In this document: piece after piece, positions 37,571 through 45,732 of the stretch
Numbering within the stretch: position 1 is the stretch's first letter
Layout of the letters: each line of letters starts with the position of its first letter
NCBI GenBank assembly: GCA_947500385.1
Contig: CANMSA010000023.1
Span: 1 to 64,000 of the forward strand
DNA: 64,000 bases
Reading direction: 5' to 3'
DNA from: an uncultured Flavobacteriaceae bacterium
GTDB taxonomy: Bacteria; Bacteroidota; Bacteroidia; Flavobacteriales; Flavobacteriaceae
Position numbers and translations under genes: made by a program
Notes under the pieces: model-generated
Told to the model about the DNA's origin: nothing
Database searches by the model: none
The model's input: the letters and a program-made list of their open reading frames with translations, nothing else

Positions 37571-37671
37571 TACAAAAATACGAAATAAACGATTGCTCGA
37601 AATATCTTTGTACTTCTTTAACGTTCCAAAAGATGGCTCTAGTATATGTAGATCCATTCAGAAAATGGTTG

Positions 37672-38250
37672 TTAATCGTTTTGAGCCTTTTCAAACAACA
37701 CCATGGCTTTCATATACTTTTGCGCGCCATTCATGGTCATATCAGTAAGAAAACCAGCCAGTTCCGGGTGGTTTTTATTGACCCATCCAACTAAAGAATC
37801 ACGTTCTTTTTGCCAAACACTCCAATCAACACCTTCACATTCCAACTCTTCGATTTTAGAGATTTTTCCGGAATTGAAAGAGATTTTGTAGCGGCATGTC
37901 ATTCCGCTGTTTTTCAAAAAGGTGTTCCGAACCGAATTTAATGTAACGTCCGCAATGATGTGATTGCCTTTTTCTTCGAGCATTGCTATTTCATAGGAGG
38001 GTTTAAATATGGAATCCCATTTGAACTGCTCATAAAAACCGGTAAGGGAATAGGGCATTACGTAGTCTCCGGAAACAATCGTGATACTGTCATCTACGAC
38101 GGTTTTTAACTCCTTGTAGTCACCCGCATCCCTGGCCCTATAATAGGCCATAACCTGTTCCTTTTGTGAGAGTGGACGTTCGGTGCATGCTGTTAAGAAA
38201 CATAAAAGAGATATGATTAGAAAAGTGCTTTTCATTTGTTGTATTTTCAT
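37672..38250 (-). CDS. NTF2-like/SnoaL-fold lipoprotein
   Basis: A 192-residue lipoprotein (Met at 38235 is an equally good start). Lipobox LLCFLTAC, acylated Cys about 22. The mature part has the NTF2-like order: an N-terminal helix (KEQVMAYYRARDAGDYKELKTVVDDSITI), then strands with DGTVMP-like and a C-terminal sheet (YKISFNSGKISKIEELECEG), plus a Trp-rich tail. Such folds act as ligand-binding or enzymatic domains and no catalytic residues can be assigned. It starts 3 bases after the DUF6624 gene, with which it is co-transcribed. Confidence 0.7.
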   Translation of the reverse strand: MKIQQMKSTFLIISLLCFLTACTERPLSQKEQVMAYYRARDAGDYKELKTVVDDSITIVSGDYVMPYSLTGFYEQFKWDSIFKPSYEIAMLEEKGNHIIADVTLNSVRNTFLKNSGMTCRYKISFNSGKISKIEELECEGVDWSVWQKERDSLVGWVNKNHPELAGFLTDMTMNGAQKYMKAMVLFEKAQND

Positions 38251-38253
38251 AGT

Positions 38254-38940
38254 TCAATTGGCAGTATACAATTGGGGTTCCGTGATTCCTTTTTCGGCAA
38301 AATATTCCTTGTTCATCAGAAAATGTGACAAGGTCATTTCATTCATTCGTTCGATCATGGGGGTTAAGCCCAATGAAATTCTTCTCGAGTTCACGCCAGT
38401 GGTATCGGTCATGTTTTTGGGAAATGCCTGTCCCAGTTCATTGTATTCGAATTGCGTACCGTACACCTGTTCTTCTCCTGTATTGATATGTACCCGGTCT
38501 ACCAAATACCCATAGTATTCGGGTGTTGCATTGCCACTATCGACCTGGACTTTCATTTTCGCTAAAACGTTCTTCTGAAACACCGGATCGTGGTCAGAAT
38601 GCTGTACCATTACCCAAAAGTTATCGGATCCTTCTTTGCCGGCCAAATCATAGCCTACGAAACCCACCTTATTAAAAATTTCCTCCAGCTGTTTTTGATG
38701 GGTGGTAAACACACTGTCCTTAAATGAATTCCATTCTTCTTCAGACAGCTCGGCGTATGCTCCATGGGGAATATACGCGGCAATCTGATCTATTCCTTCC
38801 ATTCTTTTTAGCTCATCGGCCAGTTGTTGATCATATATTACCTTTTTGACCATTGTCGGTTTTTCAACGGTTTTTCCCTTGCAACCGAGTAGGGCTAAAC
38901 CGATCCATACAATTCCACAAATTTTGTTCATCTGAGACAC
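38254..38940 (-). CDS. DUF6624-family lipoprotein
   Basis: A 228-residue lipoprotein: signal peptide with lipobox ALLGC (Cys about 20). The mature part carries the DUF6624 pattern: VGYDLAGKEGSDNFWVMVQHSDHDPVFQKNVL, then YGYLVDRVHINTGEEQVYGTQFEYN and SRRISLGLTPMIERMNEM. The family is widespread in Bacteroidota, often next to lipoproteins of unknown role, and no enzyme activity is known to me. It is the middle gene of a three-gene unit, 21 bases after the esterase-fold gene and 3 before the NTF2-like gene. Confidence 0.8.
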   Translation of the reverse strand: MSQMNKICGIVWIGLALLGCKGKTVEKPTMVKKVIYDQQLADELKRMEGIDQIAAYIPHGAYAELSEEEWNSFKDSVFTTHQKQLEEIFNKVGFVGYDLAGKEGSDNFWVMVQHSDHDPVFQKNVLAKMKVQVDSGNATPEYYGYLVDRVHINTGEEQVYGTQFEYNELGQAFPKNMTDTTGVNSRRISLGLTPMIERMNEMTLSHFLMNKEYFAEKGITEPQLYTAN

Positions 38941-38961
38941 ATTTTCTACACCTACAATTCG

Positions 38962-40152
38962 TTAGTTCGTTTTAGCTACCTCTTCTGCCTTTTGAAAGTA
39001 CGCTTTGGCCATCTTGTCTTTCTTTTCCGCTTTATAGGTATTTCCCATTCCCAAAAGCGCCCTTTGCGAGGTGTGGTTTTTCTCGATTATTTTTGTGAAC
39101 AGCTCGCGCGCTTTCTTGATCTTATTATTTTCTAAATAAAACTCCGCGATGGAACAGGCCCTAGGTACCCGCAATCGGTCAATAAAATTGGTTTTTCTAA
39201 ATTCATTTACCAACGTGTTAAATTCTTCAAAGTTATTTGCCCTCATGGCGTTCCGCACAATGCTGAACATGGTCCAATCGGTTACATCGCTTGAGAAGCC
39301 GTAACTAGTGGCTCTTTTATCGTAATATTCATATACATAAGGCAATCCGCCAGCCTTTGTAAATTCTTCAAGGGTATTGAATTGTAACTCTGGATAATAC
39401 TCAAAATGACTCTTCATGCCCCGATACAGCGTTGTAAAGGGAGTTGATCGGTGTTCTTCTCCGAATAGTTCCTGAAAATCCCATTTCATGGTAGGGGGGA
39501 CTTTTTCGGTAAGTAGTTTGGCCAATTCGGTGGTTCCTTCATGAACAGATCCCTCATTGGCCCCAGAAGTAAAGAAGAGCTGCTTATCTAAGTTTGGTAT
39601 TGCCTTTATGAGGCTATCTACCTTTTCAACTTTCGCCAATACCGGAAAAGGACTTGCGGCAATATAACCGGCAAACAAGCTAGGATCTTTTATCAATGTT
39701 TCGAATACAAAACCCCCAGCATATGCCCAGCCAAAGAGTATTCTATCCTTCGATGTGCGGTACTCAGAATCGATGTAGTTGATCACTTCATCTTTTATAA
39801 AGCTCCGATAGTTCCTTGAATTTGTACTATAATTTCTATTTCGGTCCGTGGGTAGTTTGGAAATTCCAACAACGATGCATGCCGGTGTTTGTTGAAATTC
39901 TACAAAGGTTTTTTGAATACTCACCGCATGTAAAAAATAGCGCTGACCATCTAATACGTAGAGTACGGGAAATTCCCTTTCAGAATCGACATAGTTGTCG
40001 GGCAAATAAACTTGAATTTCACGTTCTTGCGCTAATAGATCCGATTGAATCAGGACCTTGGAACCAACGCCATTGACTTCCGAGCTGATTTGCGCCACTA
40101 GGCCAGTGCAAAAAAACAACAGGAACGTGAAGAAAAGAAAGTTTGCCTTCAT
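38962..40152 (-). CDS. Esterase-fold protein with Ala at the nucleophile position, plus TPR
   Basis: A 396-residue secreted protein (signal peptide about 1-20, ending GLVAQ). Residues about 30-250 are an esterase D/Fes-type alpha/beta hydrolase (YLPDNYVDSEREFPVLYVLDG). The nucleophile elbow, normally GxSxG, reads GWAYAG (141-146), so the catalytic Ser is Ala143 (GCA, one base from TCA). The catalytic His234 in GEEHRSTPF is kept. A TPR pair sits at about 330-396 (ALLGMGNTYKAEKKDKMAKAYFQKA). With no Ser it should not hydrolyse esters; it may bind a ligand instead. It is the first gene of a three-gene unit with DUF6624 and the NTF2-like lipoprotein. Confidence 0.8.
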   Translation of the reverse strand: MKANFLFFTFLLFFCTGLVAQISSEVNGVGSKVLIQSDLLAQEREIQVYLPDNYVDSEREFPVLYVLDGQRYFLHAVSIQKTFVEFQQTPACIVVGISKLPTDRNRNYSTNSRNYRSFIKDEVINYIDSEYRTSKDRILFGWAYAGGFVFETLIKDPSLFAGYIAASPFPVLAKVEKVDSLIKAIPNLDKQLFFTSGANEGSVHEGTTELAKLLTEKVPPTMKWDFQELFGEEHRSTPFTTLYRGMKSHFEYYPELQFNTLEEFTKAGGLPYVYEYYDKRATSYGFSSDVTDWTMFSIVRNAMRANNFEEFNTLVNEFRKTNFIDRLRVPRACSIAEFYLENNKIKKARELFTKIIEKNHTSQRALLGMGNTYKAEKKDKMAKAYFQKAEEVAKTN

Positions 40153-40321
40153 ATCGTCATCATCTATAAAAAGGTTCTTATGTATATTTGGTCATGGGCA
40201 AAAGGCCTATATTTTCAAACCTAATATACTTAAAAAATAAGATAGTGGTGCAGGCGCATCGCTGGCAGACCTAGTATCGTTTTTCCCCTATGGTGTGCAG
40301 TTTTTTCATGTATCCTACCAT

Positions 40322-41245
40322 TCAAGAAAAATTGGCAATTACTTTTTTCCCTAGTTCCTCTATCACTTGTTCGGCGGCTCGGGTGCCGTATTTCAAATTC
40401 AATATTACATGGTTTACACCATACGATTGTAATAATTGCAAATGAGCATTTAAATAGTCGGTTCCCGATTTAAATCCCAAATGTATGGGTGTTGGTTTCT
40501 CTTTTGAATCTTCCGACACGTCTACATACAACGACTGCATAAAGGGTTTCCACTCTTTTTTAACTTTGGTGAGTGATTCTCTCCATTGTTGCATGACCAT
40601 CTGTAATGTTTTGAAATCTCTAGGGTAGTACAACCAACCATCTGAATGTTCGGCAATCCAGTCTAACGATTGCCCTGAATGACCGGTAACGAGCATGGGT
40701 GTTTTATGATGGTACTTCGGGAGCAAGTCTATCGTACCATTTGTACCGCCATAAAACGTTGAAGCGTAGTTGGGAAAATCACCCTGCAGTGCTTTTATAT
40801 AAAAAAAGCTATCCCTAAACAGGGCCGATTTTTGCGCCAATTGTTGATTAAAGGCCGGATATTCTATTGGCCTATCGCCCGAAGCCACTCCTAAAACCAC
40901 TCTTTTATTTGAAAGTATCTGAAGACTATTGATTGCTTTCGCCGTGTGCACAGGGTGCCGCAAGGGCAAGATGATACTTCCCGTAGCCAACGCAATATCC
41001 TTGGTCTGATTCATTATATGCGTCATATAAATCCATGGATCGTAGAGTTGACCTGCATCCCCAAAAGATGGGTCGTTGAAGGGAACATCCCTAAACCAAA
41101 GGGCCTTAAAACCCAAAGCTTCGGCCCTTTTCGCCAGTAATTCTTGATGCATCATTTTCGGGACGGAACCACTATAGGCCTCCAAGGGAAATACCAATCC
41201 CAGGGTCAATTTGCCTTTCGTGGCTATTTTGGAAAACACATTCAT
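40322..41245 (-). CDS. TIGR03571-family LLM-class oxidoreductase
   Basis: A 307-residue luciferase-like monooxygenase fold, cytoplasmic. The TIGR03571 landmarks are LTLGLVFPLEAYSGSVPKM, GFKALWFRDVPFNDPSFGDAGQLYDPWIYMTHI, SGDRPIEYPAFNQQ and VTGHSGQSLDWIAEHSDGWLYYPR. LLM enzymes use reduced FMN or F420; Flavobacteria normally lack F420, so FMN is more likely. Substrate unknown. It directly follows the SDR gene (its start abuts the SDR stop) and lies downstream of a nitroreductase, another FMN enzyme. This cluster faces an HxlR regulator, which suggests response to a reactive or electrophilic compound. Confidence 0.88.
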   Translation of the reverse strand: MNVFSKIATKGKLTLGLVFPLEAYSGSVPKMMHQELLAKRAEALGFKALWFRDVPFNDPSFGDAGQLYDPWIYMTHIMNQTKDIALATGSIILPLRHPVHTAKAINSLQILSNKRVVLGVASGDRPIEYPAFNQQLAQKSALFRDSFFYIKALQGDFPNYASTFYGGTNGTIDLLPKYHHKTPMLVTGHSGQSLDWIAEHSDGWLYYPRDFKTLQMVMQQWRESLTKVKKEWKPFMQSLYVDVSEDSKEKPTPIHLGFKSGTDYLNAHLQLLQSYGVNHVILNLKYGTRAAEQVIEELGKKVIANFS

Positions 41246-42043
41246 TTATGGGTGTAGGATTTTATTTGTTTCAGACATTATCGCATCTATTTTTTCTTGC
41301 CGATAGGCATCGACATGCGCATCCGAAAAAGAACCCTTGTCATTGTCAAAATACCTACCACTACTGGTGGCAAATTTGTCTAGTATCGCCAATTCATACA
41401 AAATCCTTGCCCCCTTATCGGCGGAAGACCAATGATGGCCATAGGCTTCTTTTACCATTTTGGTATTCAGCAAAGAACCGGGATTTACCGCAATGACATT
41501 CAAAAAATCATACTGTTGCGAAAGATAAAAACTCCACATGGTCAAAGCCAATTTACTTTGGGCATAGGCCGCTTGCGCATCTAACAATTCATTCCCTTTT
41601 AATGCCTCAAGTGAGATGGTCGCCTGTGCCGCCGAACTTAGATTTAGTACCCGGGGGCCATTGCTTTTTTCAAGTAGCGGTATCAGTCCATTGGTCAATA
41701 GGTAAGGAGCAAAAAAGTTGACCACAAATCGCATATCCAATCCATCCTGATTTTGTTGAATGCTGCTGTTGAATACTCCGGCATTGTTGATTAGAATATC
41801 AATTTTCAAAACGTCGGTATGCAATCGCCCAATCATCCTTTGAACACTATCAAAATCGGACAAGTCGGCAACATAACCGGTAATCGAAGTGTTCTTGGCT
41901 TTTTCTCTAATTTCAGAAACCGTTCGCTGTACCTTTTCGTCATTTCTTCCATGTACTAATATTCGATGTTCGTCTTTCGCAAGCTGCATAGCCGCTAACC
42001 TGCCAATACCATCTGTACTTCCAGTAATTAAGATTGTTTTCAT
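41246..42043 (-). CDS. Short-chain dehydrogenase/reductase of the redox cluster
   Basis: The start is the Met at 42043 (MKTILITGSTDGIG), since the frame upstream to 42085 has no conserved sequence. The 265-residue protein has TGSTDGIG near the N-terminus, an intact NNAG motif, and the catalytic Ser and YAQSK. The arrangement resembles the retinol-dehydrogenase or WW-oxidoreductase-like atypical SDR group (NAVNPGSL in place of the usual GG ending). NADP(H) preference is suggested by HGRNDEK after strand 2. Substrate not known. It is between the nitroreductase (172 bases) and the LLM gene (no gap). Confidence 0.85.
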   Translation of the reverse strand: MKTILITGSTDGIGRLAAMQLAKDEHRILVHGRNDEKVQRTVSEIREKAKNTSITGYVADLSDFDSVQRMIGRLHTDVLKIDILINNAGVFNSSIQQNQDGLDMRFVVNFFAPYLLTNGLIPLLEKSNGPRVLNLSSAAQATISLEALKGNELLDAQAAYAQSKLALTMWSFYLSQQYDFLNVIAVNPGSLLNTKMVKEAYGHHWSSADKGARILYELAILDKFATSSGRYFDNDKGSFSDAHVDAYRQEKIDAIMSETNKILHP

Positions 42044-42215
42044 AAAAATTAGTTGAATTAGAAACATTTTTAAGTAATTGTGCAAACCGGACTTTTGCTT
42101 CCATGAAACAATGATGACTTATAGCTTCGTCCGCTCTTACTATAAACTGCTGAGCAGCAGCACAACCCATCATTAAATCGAATGCAACCTATTCGTGGGC
42201 CGTGCTTGATTATAG

Positions 42216-42878
42216 TTAAACAATCGTAAAAATTTCCTCTTTCGCCAATCGTGACTTGGGCAATTCCGCATTAAAATCGTTGGCCGCCCTGTAGCCTAAG
42301 CCCACCATTACCAGTGCCGTAAAGCCTTTTTCCCGTAACCCAAACTCTTCATCCAATGCTTTTACGTCTATTCCTTCCATGGGAACGGCATCGATGCCCA
42401 AGGCGGCAACACCCAAAAGAAAGTTACCGATGTTCAAGTACACCTGTTTTTCCATCCAATGTTGGGCATCCTTTAAATCGTATCGATGGATGTCGGCAAA
42501 GAGCTTTTTAGCGCCTAAATTTTGCGTTTTAAATGCTTCTTTTGCAAATCTTCCGTCCCGATCCTCTTTATCGGTTACACGTTGTAAAAAAGCATCGTTG
42601 ACTTCGGTCTTGGCACAAAAGAGAACCACATGGGAAGCGTTGAGTACTTTTGGTTCGTTGAAACTGAAAAAACCGGAAGTCCCCTTGGCAAGCCTTTGTT
42701 TTCCCTCGGTTGAATTGGTAAACAAAAAATGCCAGGGTTGCGAGTTGATCGAAGAGGGACTCATTCGGAGCAACGCTTTGAGATTCTCTTCATTCTCAGG
42801 ACTAATTTTTTTAGCGGTATCGAATGCTTTGGTGGTATATCTCCAATGCAATATTTCTTGGATGTTCAGTGTATTCAT
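42216..42878 (-). CDS. NAD(P)H-dependent FMN nitroreductase (NfsB-like)
   Basis: A 220-residue oxygen-insensitive nitroreductase. The start is the Met at 42878 (MNTLNIQEILHWRYTTKAFD); the frame is open further to 42995 but that part crosses the divergent control region. FMN-binding landmarks are RYTTKAFD, SPSSINSQPWHF and the C-terminal LGYRAANDFNAELPKSRL. It can reduce nitroaromatics and quinones using NAD(P)H. It faces hxlR across a shared promoter, as HypO and HypR do in Bacillus subtilis, where a nitroreductase is controlled by an HxlR-family thiol sensor. Confidence 0.9.
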   Translation of the reverse strand: MNTLNIQEILHWRYTTKAFDTAKKISPENEENLKALLRMSPSSINSQPWHFLFTNSTEGKQRLAKGTSGFFSFNEPKVLNASHVVLFCAKTEVNDAFLQRVTDKEDRDGRFAKEAFKTQNLGAKKLFADIHRYDLKDAQHWMEKQVYLNIGNFLLGVAALGIDAVPMEGIDVKALDEEFGLREKGFTALVMVGLGYRAANDFNAELPKSRLAKEEIFTIV

Positions 42879-42892
42879 ATTATCCGTTTTAT

Positions 42893-42943
42893 TACTATAA
42901 TTAGTATAGTTGCAAAAGTAAGTATAGTATAATATCTTTGCAA
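42893..42943. promoter_or_regulatory. Symmetric divergent promoter and operator between nitroreductase and hxlR
   Basis: The interval holds two overlapping promoters. Plus strand: TTG 42910-42912, 20 bases, TATCTTTG 42933-42940. Minus strand: TTG (complement of 42941-42943), 20 bases, TACTTTTG (complement of 42913-42920). The outer TTGCAAA and TTTGCAA halves form a perfect inverted repeat. Beside it is a 14-base palindrome TACTATAATTAGTA (42893-42906), and AGTATAGT repeats occur at 42903-42910 and 42921-42928. These are likely binding sites for the HxlR regulator, which could control both directions at once. Confidence 0.7.
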
Positions 42944-42981
42944 TAACGGTCAAAAAGGATAGTTTAATTTTTATACTTGGC

Positions 42982-43314
42982 ATGTATACATTCAAAGGAA
43001 GAGAGTACCCTTGCTGTGCAAGTCTGACAATGGGAATTATTGGCGGTAAATGGAAAACGGTAATCCTATTCCATTTAATCGAGAAAACCTTACGCTACAA
43101 TGAGTTAAGAAAGGAAATGCCCCTTGTTACGGAACGCACCCTAAGTTTGCAATTAAAAACCCTGGAAGACGATGGGGTCATTAAAAGAAAGGTCTATACC
43201 TCCAAACCACCTTTAAAGGTCGAGTACTCCTTGACCGATTTTGGAAAAACCTTGATTCCCTTGATTCAATCTATAGCAGATTGGGGAGACCTGGTCGTCG
43301 AAAAATATGCGTAA
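42982..43314 (+). CDS. HxlR-family transcriptional regulator with N-terminal Cys pair
   Basis: A 110-residue winged-helix regulator of the HxlR type: the wHTH core covers about 18-95 (GGKWKTVILFHLIEKTLRYNELRKEMPLVTERTLSLQLKTLEDDGVIKRKVY) and the C-terminal dimerisation helix ends ADWGDLVVEKYA. Two Cys (11 and 12) lie in the N-terminal arm, where YodB and HypR keep the redox-sensing Cys. It is transcribed away from the nitroreductase-SDR-LLM cluster from the shared control region, and probably represses it until thiol oxidation or alkylation. Confidence 0.9.
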   Translation: MYTFKGREYPCCASLTMGIIGGKWKTVILFHLIEKTLRYNELRKEMPLVTERTLSLQLKTLEDDGVIKRKVYTSKPPLKVEYSLTDFGKTLIPLIQSIADWGDLVVEKYA

Positions 43315-43371
43315 CCGGTATTTTTCAGGGTTGTGCCATAGGATACTCAAAAAAATCTATTCCAAAAGAAG

Positions 43372-43414
43372 AAAAAATGAATCTTGAGGGTATTTTCACC
43401 TAGATTCGTTTTTT
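43372..43414. terminator. Bidirectional terminator between hxlR and the SH3-like gene
   Basis: GAATCT (43379-43384) pairs with AGATTC (43402-43407), with inner AGG (43387-43389) pairing CCT (43399-43401). An A run lies to the left and a T run to the right, so it can serve hxlR on the plus strand and the 43444 gene on the minus strand. Confidence 0.65.
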
Positions 43415-43443
43415 GGTGTAACAACAAGGCTTTATTGCTTCTT

Positions 43444-44119
43444 TTAGGAGCAATAACCCCCAAACCAAACATTCGGGTATCCTTTATCGTCTAATATTTT
43501 CATATAACCGCGACGCTCACCAATCAATTTTTGATCTTCCTCGCAATATTCGGCATCATATTCCTTTATAATCACTTCCGCCCAAAGACCGTCCGTCGCA
43601 CCAGTAGGGATAATGGTACATTTCATGCCTTTTACGGCAGCAATTCGTTCTGCTGATGCCCTTGGTTCACTTCGCACATTCATACCATGCTTATTGGCAA
43701 AAAAGTGATGGCCGGGATTTGACATAAAATCAATCCATGGAATATAATAGTATACTGTTTTTGCCAATTCGATCAAAGACAACCATGCTTGATTCGAATT
43801 ACTGCTAGAGAAGATTTTTATAAAACCGTTTTCTTCCTTAAATACCTTAAGCCTAAATTCGTCTATATTTACTTTGAGCAGGGCATTCTGGTCGATTACC
43901 AATCTTGGTCCATCTTCCGCATATGAGAGTTCACCGCGTTCATCGACGCTCAAAGATCCTTTAATGGTTCCGTTGGGAGCGTCATATACGTTTAAACTGT
44001 GGCTTTTATAATACGCGCATAGTACCGATACCCCAACTTTCATCTTGGGAAATGGCCTTGGTCGGCCAATAAATCATACTTAATACAATACCGATGAAAA
44101 TAATTCGATGGTGTTTCAT
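43444..44119 (-). pseudogene. Secreted SH3-like domain protein split by a one-base frameshift
   Basis: The longer piece (44043 to 43444, 199 residues) starts abruptly without a signal peptide and contains a bacterial SH3-like domain (HGMNVRSEPRASAERIAAVKG, GLWAEVII, about residues 118-160). In another frame the ATG at 44117-44119 begins MKHHRIIFIGIVLSMIYWPT, a clear signal peptide, which runs through KAISQDESWG and then stops. Dropping one G from the run that reads CCCC on the plus strand at 44031-44034 joins both frames into a 224-residue protein (ESW then VSVLCAYYKSH). The mature part ends with a conserved-looking YPNVWFGGYC. Either the gene is newly inactivated or phase-variable, or the run is an error. 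Confidence 0.7.
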
Positions 44120-44487
44120 CCTATAATATTTTTATATTGTAGGTTATTTCTTTCAAAAACATAACCCGATAGCAGGTTAAATATTGTTCGTTTCGAAAAA
44201 AATTTTCAATGAACGCCCATTCGATTTTTTGTCATGCGTATCCGGGAGAATTGTTCATATTGCAATTTGTCCTTCATTTATTCCATCTAATCATTCCTGT
44301 CCAAAAAGGTATCATACGGCCGCCGACTACCTCATTTTTGTGAAGACTTACTAGTTAGCTTTGTCCGCTCCCATAAAAACCTGTCACCTATTTATTTTCT
44401 TTTTTAAAAAATAGAGGAAGGGTATACGAAACTCCCTACAAAACCGTTAGATCAGCATACTAACATTATCCATTAATTATAAAGAAT
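44120..44487. other. Intergenic region of 368 bases
   Basis: No gene is seen. A TAGCTTTG box at 44356-44363 could be the -7 element for the plus-strand lipoprotein at 44488, but the nearest TTG (44338-44340) is only 15 bases before it, short for the usual spacing. A sharp AAAAAAT/ATTTTTT type symmetry near 44400-44415 is probably just base composition. The left part should hold the promoter of the minus-strand SH3-like gene, which I cannot place. Confidence 0.4.
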
Positions 44488-45585
44488 ATGAAAAACTATG
44501 TAAAAACGACCATGAAAACAGCTTTTATGGCAGTATCATTGACCCTATTTATCGCCAGCTGTTCGAGCGATGACGGGAATATTTTCGAAACACCCGATAT
44601 ACCGGAGCAAGGCGATGATGACCCGAATGCACCGGAAGTGGCCACCATCGTTTTTAATGAGGGCGATACCGCGAGCAACATCACTACCGCCGCTTCTAGT
44701 GGCGAAGTAGGTACTTCTGTTCCCGGGAGAGTTATTTTTACCTCTACCGATCTTACACAGCGTAGAATGTACATCACCCAAAACATTTCGGGACAAGGGG
44801 ATATGCCCTTCAATAACTTTGATCTCACAAGTGCCGATCTACAAAAGGCGTTAAAAGCAGATGGATCGATCGACTTGGATGGTGCCACCAAAAAAGAAAT
44901 CGATTTTACTTTTGATTTACCAGTTCCGAATATAGATAATGGTTCTATTGTCTATAGCTTTTGGACCACCAGGGGAAAAGGTGATTTTAGGGATGCCAGC
45001 AAGCGACTTGCCTTAGGCGTCGGAACCATAACCGTGACTGTTGGTAATGGAACCAACCCCGCTGCGGCCGTGCGCGAATTTGCCAGTGTTAAGTTGTTTG
45101 CTCCCGATGTGAACGGTAACACTGAGACCTTTTTCTCGCTTTTGAACGAAACCGTGTACAAGATCAATGTAGGTCCTGAATTCAGGGCATTCTGGGATTT
45201 CGGTTACTATTACGGCGCCTCGGGCGTATCGGCCGATGATGATGCTTCTTTTGCCTCTACGGCACAATACGACGAATCTTTTGGTTTTCCTGTGGAAGGC
45301 TTAAAACCGGGTATGGACGAGGAAGATGCTGAAACGGAAACCTTGAACGAAGCGTTCTTTGGAATGTCTTCAATGGATGCCACCATGTTCGATGGTATTG
45401 CCCTTTCAGGAGACTTGGATAACATTAGCAGTTCCGGGGTGCAGAAGATTACCAACTTGGCCGTTGGCGACGTTGTGGAGTTCGTTGACAACTACGGTAA
45501 AAAGGGATTGATCAAAATCACCGCGATCCAGCCTGGTTTTGGAAATGCCGACTTTATCGAATTCGATGTAAAGATCCAACCATAA
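44488..45585 (+). CDS. Secreted beta-rich lipoprotein, unassigned
   Basis: A 365-residue lipoprotein (start at 44488; an inner Met at residue 9, 44512, is also usable). Lipobox LTLFIASC, Cys about 25, followed by SSDDGN. An acidic, Pro-rich linker (about 30-50) leads to a domain with VATIVFNEGDTASNITTAASSGEVG and the IVYSFWTTRGKGDFRDASKRLALGVGTITV block, then a second region with AFWDFGYYYGASGVSADDDASFAS and the C-terminal KGLIKITAIQPGFGNADFIEFDVKIQP. I do not recognise the family; similar lipoproteins occur singly in Flavobacteriaceae. It is a single-gene unit closed by a strong terminator. Confidence 0.7.
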   Translation: MKNYVKTTMKTAFMAVSLTLFIASCSSDDGNIFETPDIPEQGDDDPNAPEVATIVFNEGDTASNITTAASSGEVGTSVPGRVIFTSTDLTQRRMYITQNISGQGDMPFNNFDLTSADLQKALKADGSIDLDGATKKEIDFTFDLPVPNIDNGSIVYSFWTTRGKGDFRDASKRLALGVGTITVTVGNGTNPAAAVREFASVKLFAPDVNGNTETFFSLLNETVYKINVGPEFRAFWDFGYYYGASGVSADDDASFASTAQYDESFGFPVEGLKPGMDEEDAETETLNEAFFGMSSMDATMFDGIALSGDLDNISSSGVQKITNLAVGDVVEFVDNYGKKGLIKITAIQPGFGNADFIEFDVKIQP

Positions 45586-45605
45586 ATAGTATTGTATAGA
45601 ATACC

Positions 45606-45637
45606 AAAAGGGATGTTGAAACACATCCCTTTTTTTT
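45606..45637 (+). terminator. Intrinsic terminator after the 44488 lipoprotein gene
   Basis: Arms AAAAGGGATGT (45606-45616) and ACATCCCTTTT (45623-45633) around a 6-base loop, with a T run to 45637. Confidence 0.9.
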
Positions 45638-45732
45638 ATGCATCGATTTTCCCGATGCCGCTTTCGTAAAATCTATGAACAGGTCTATTTTCCATGCTGC
45701 AAAAGCACTATTTTTACCAAAATTTTAGTTCA

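Noticed and set aside
37603-37610. TATCTTTG on the plus strand as a promoter
   Set aside because: No plus-strand gene follows. Isolated TAnnTTTG matches are frequent in AT-rich gaps, so I list only those with a partner box, a repeat or a good distance to a gene.
41940-42173. A 77-codon minus-strand frame upstream of the SDR start
   Set aside because: It runs into the SDR in another frame, and the SDR start at 42043 with TGSTDGIG is clear.
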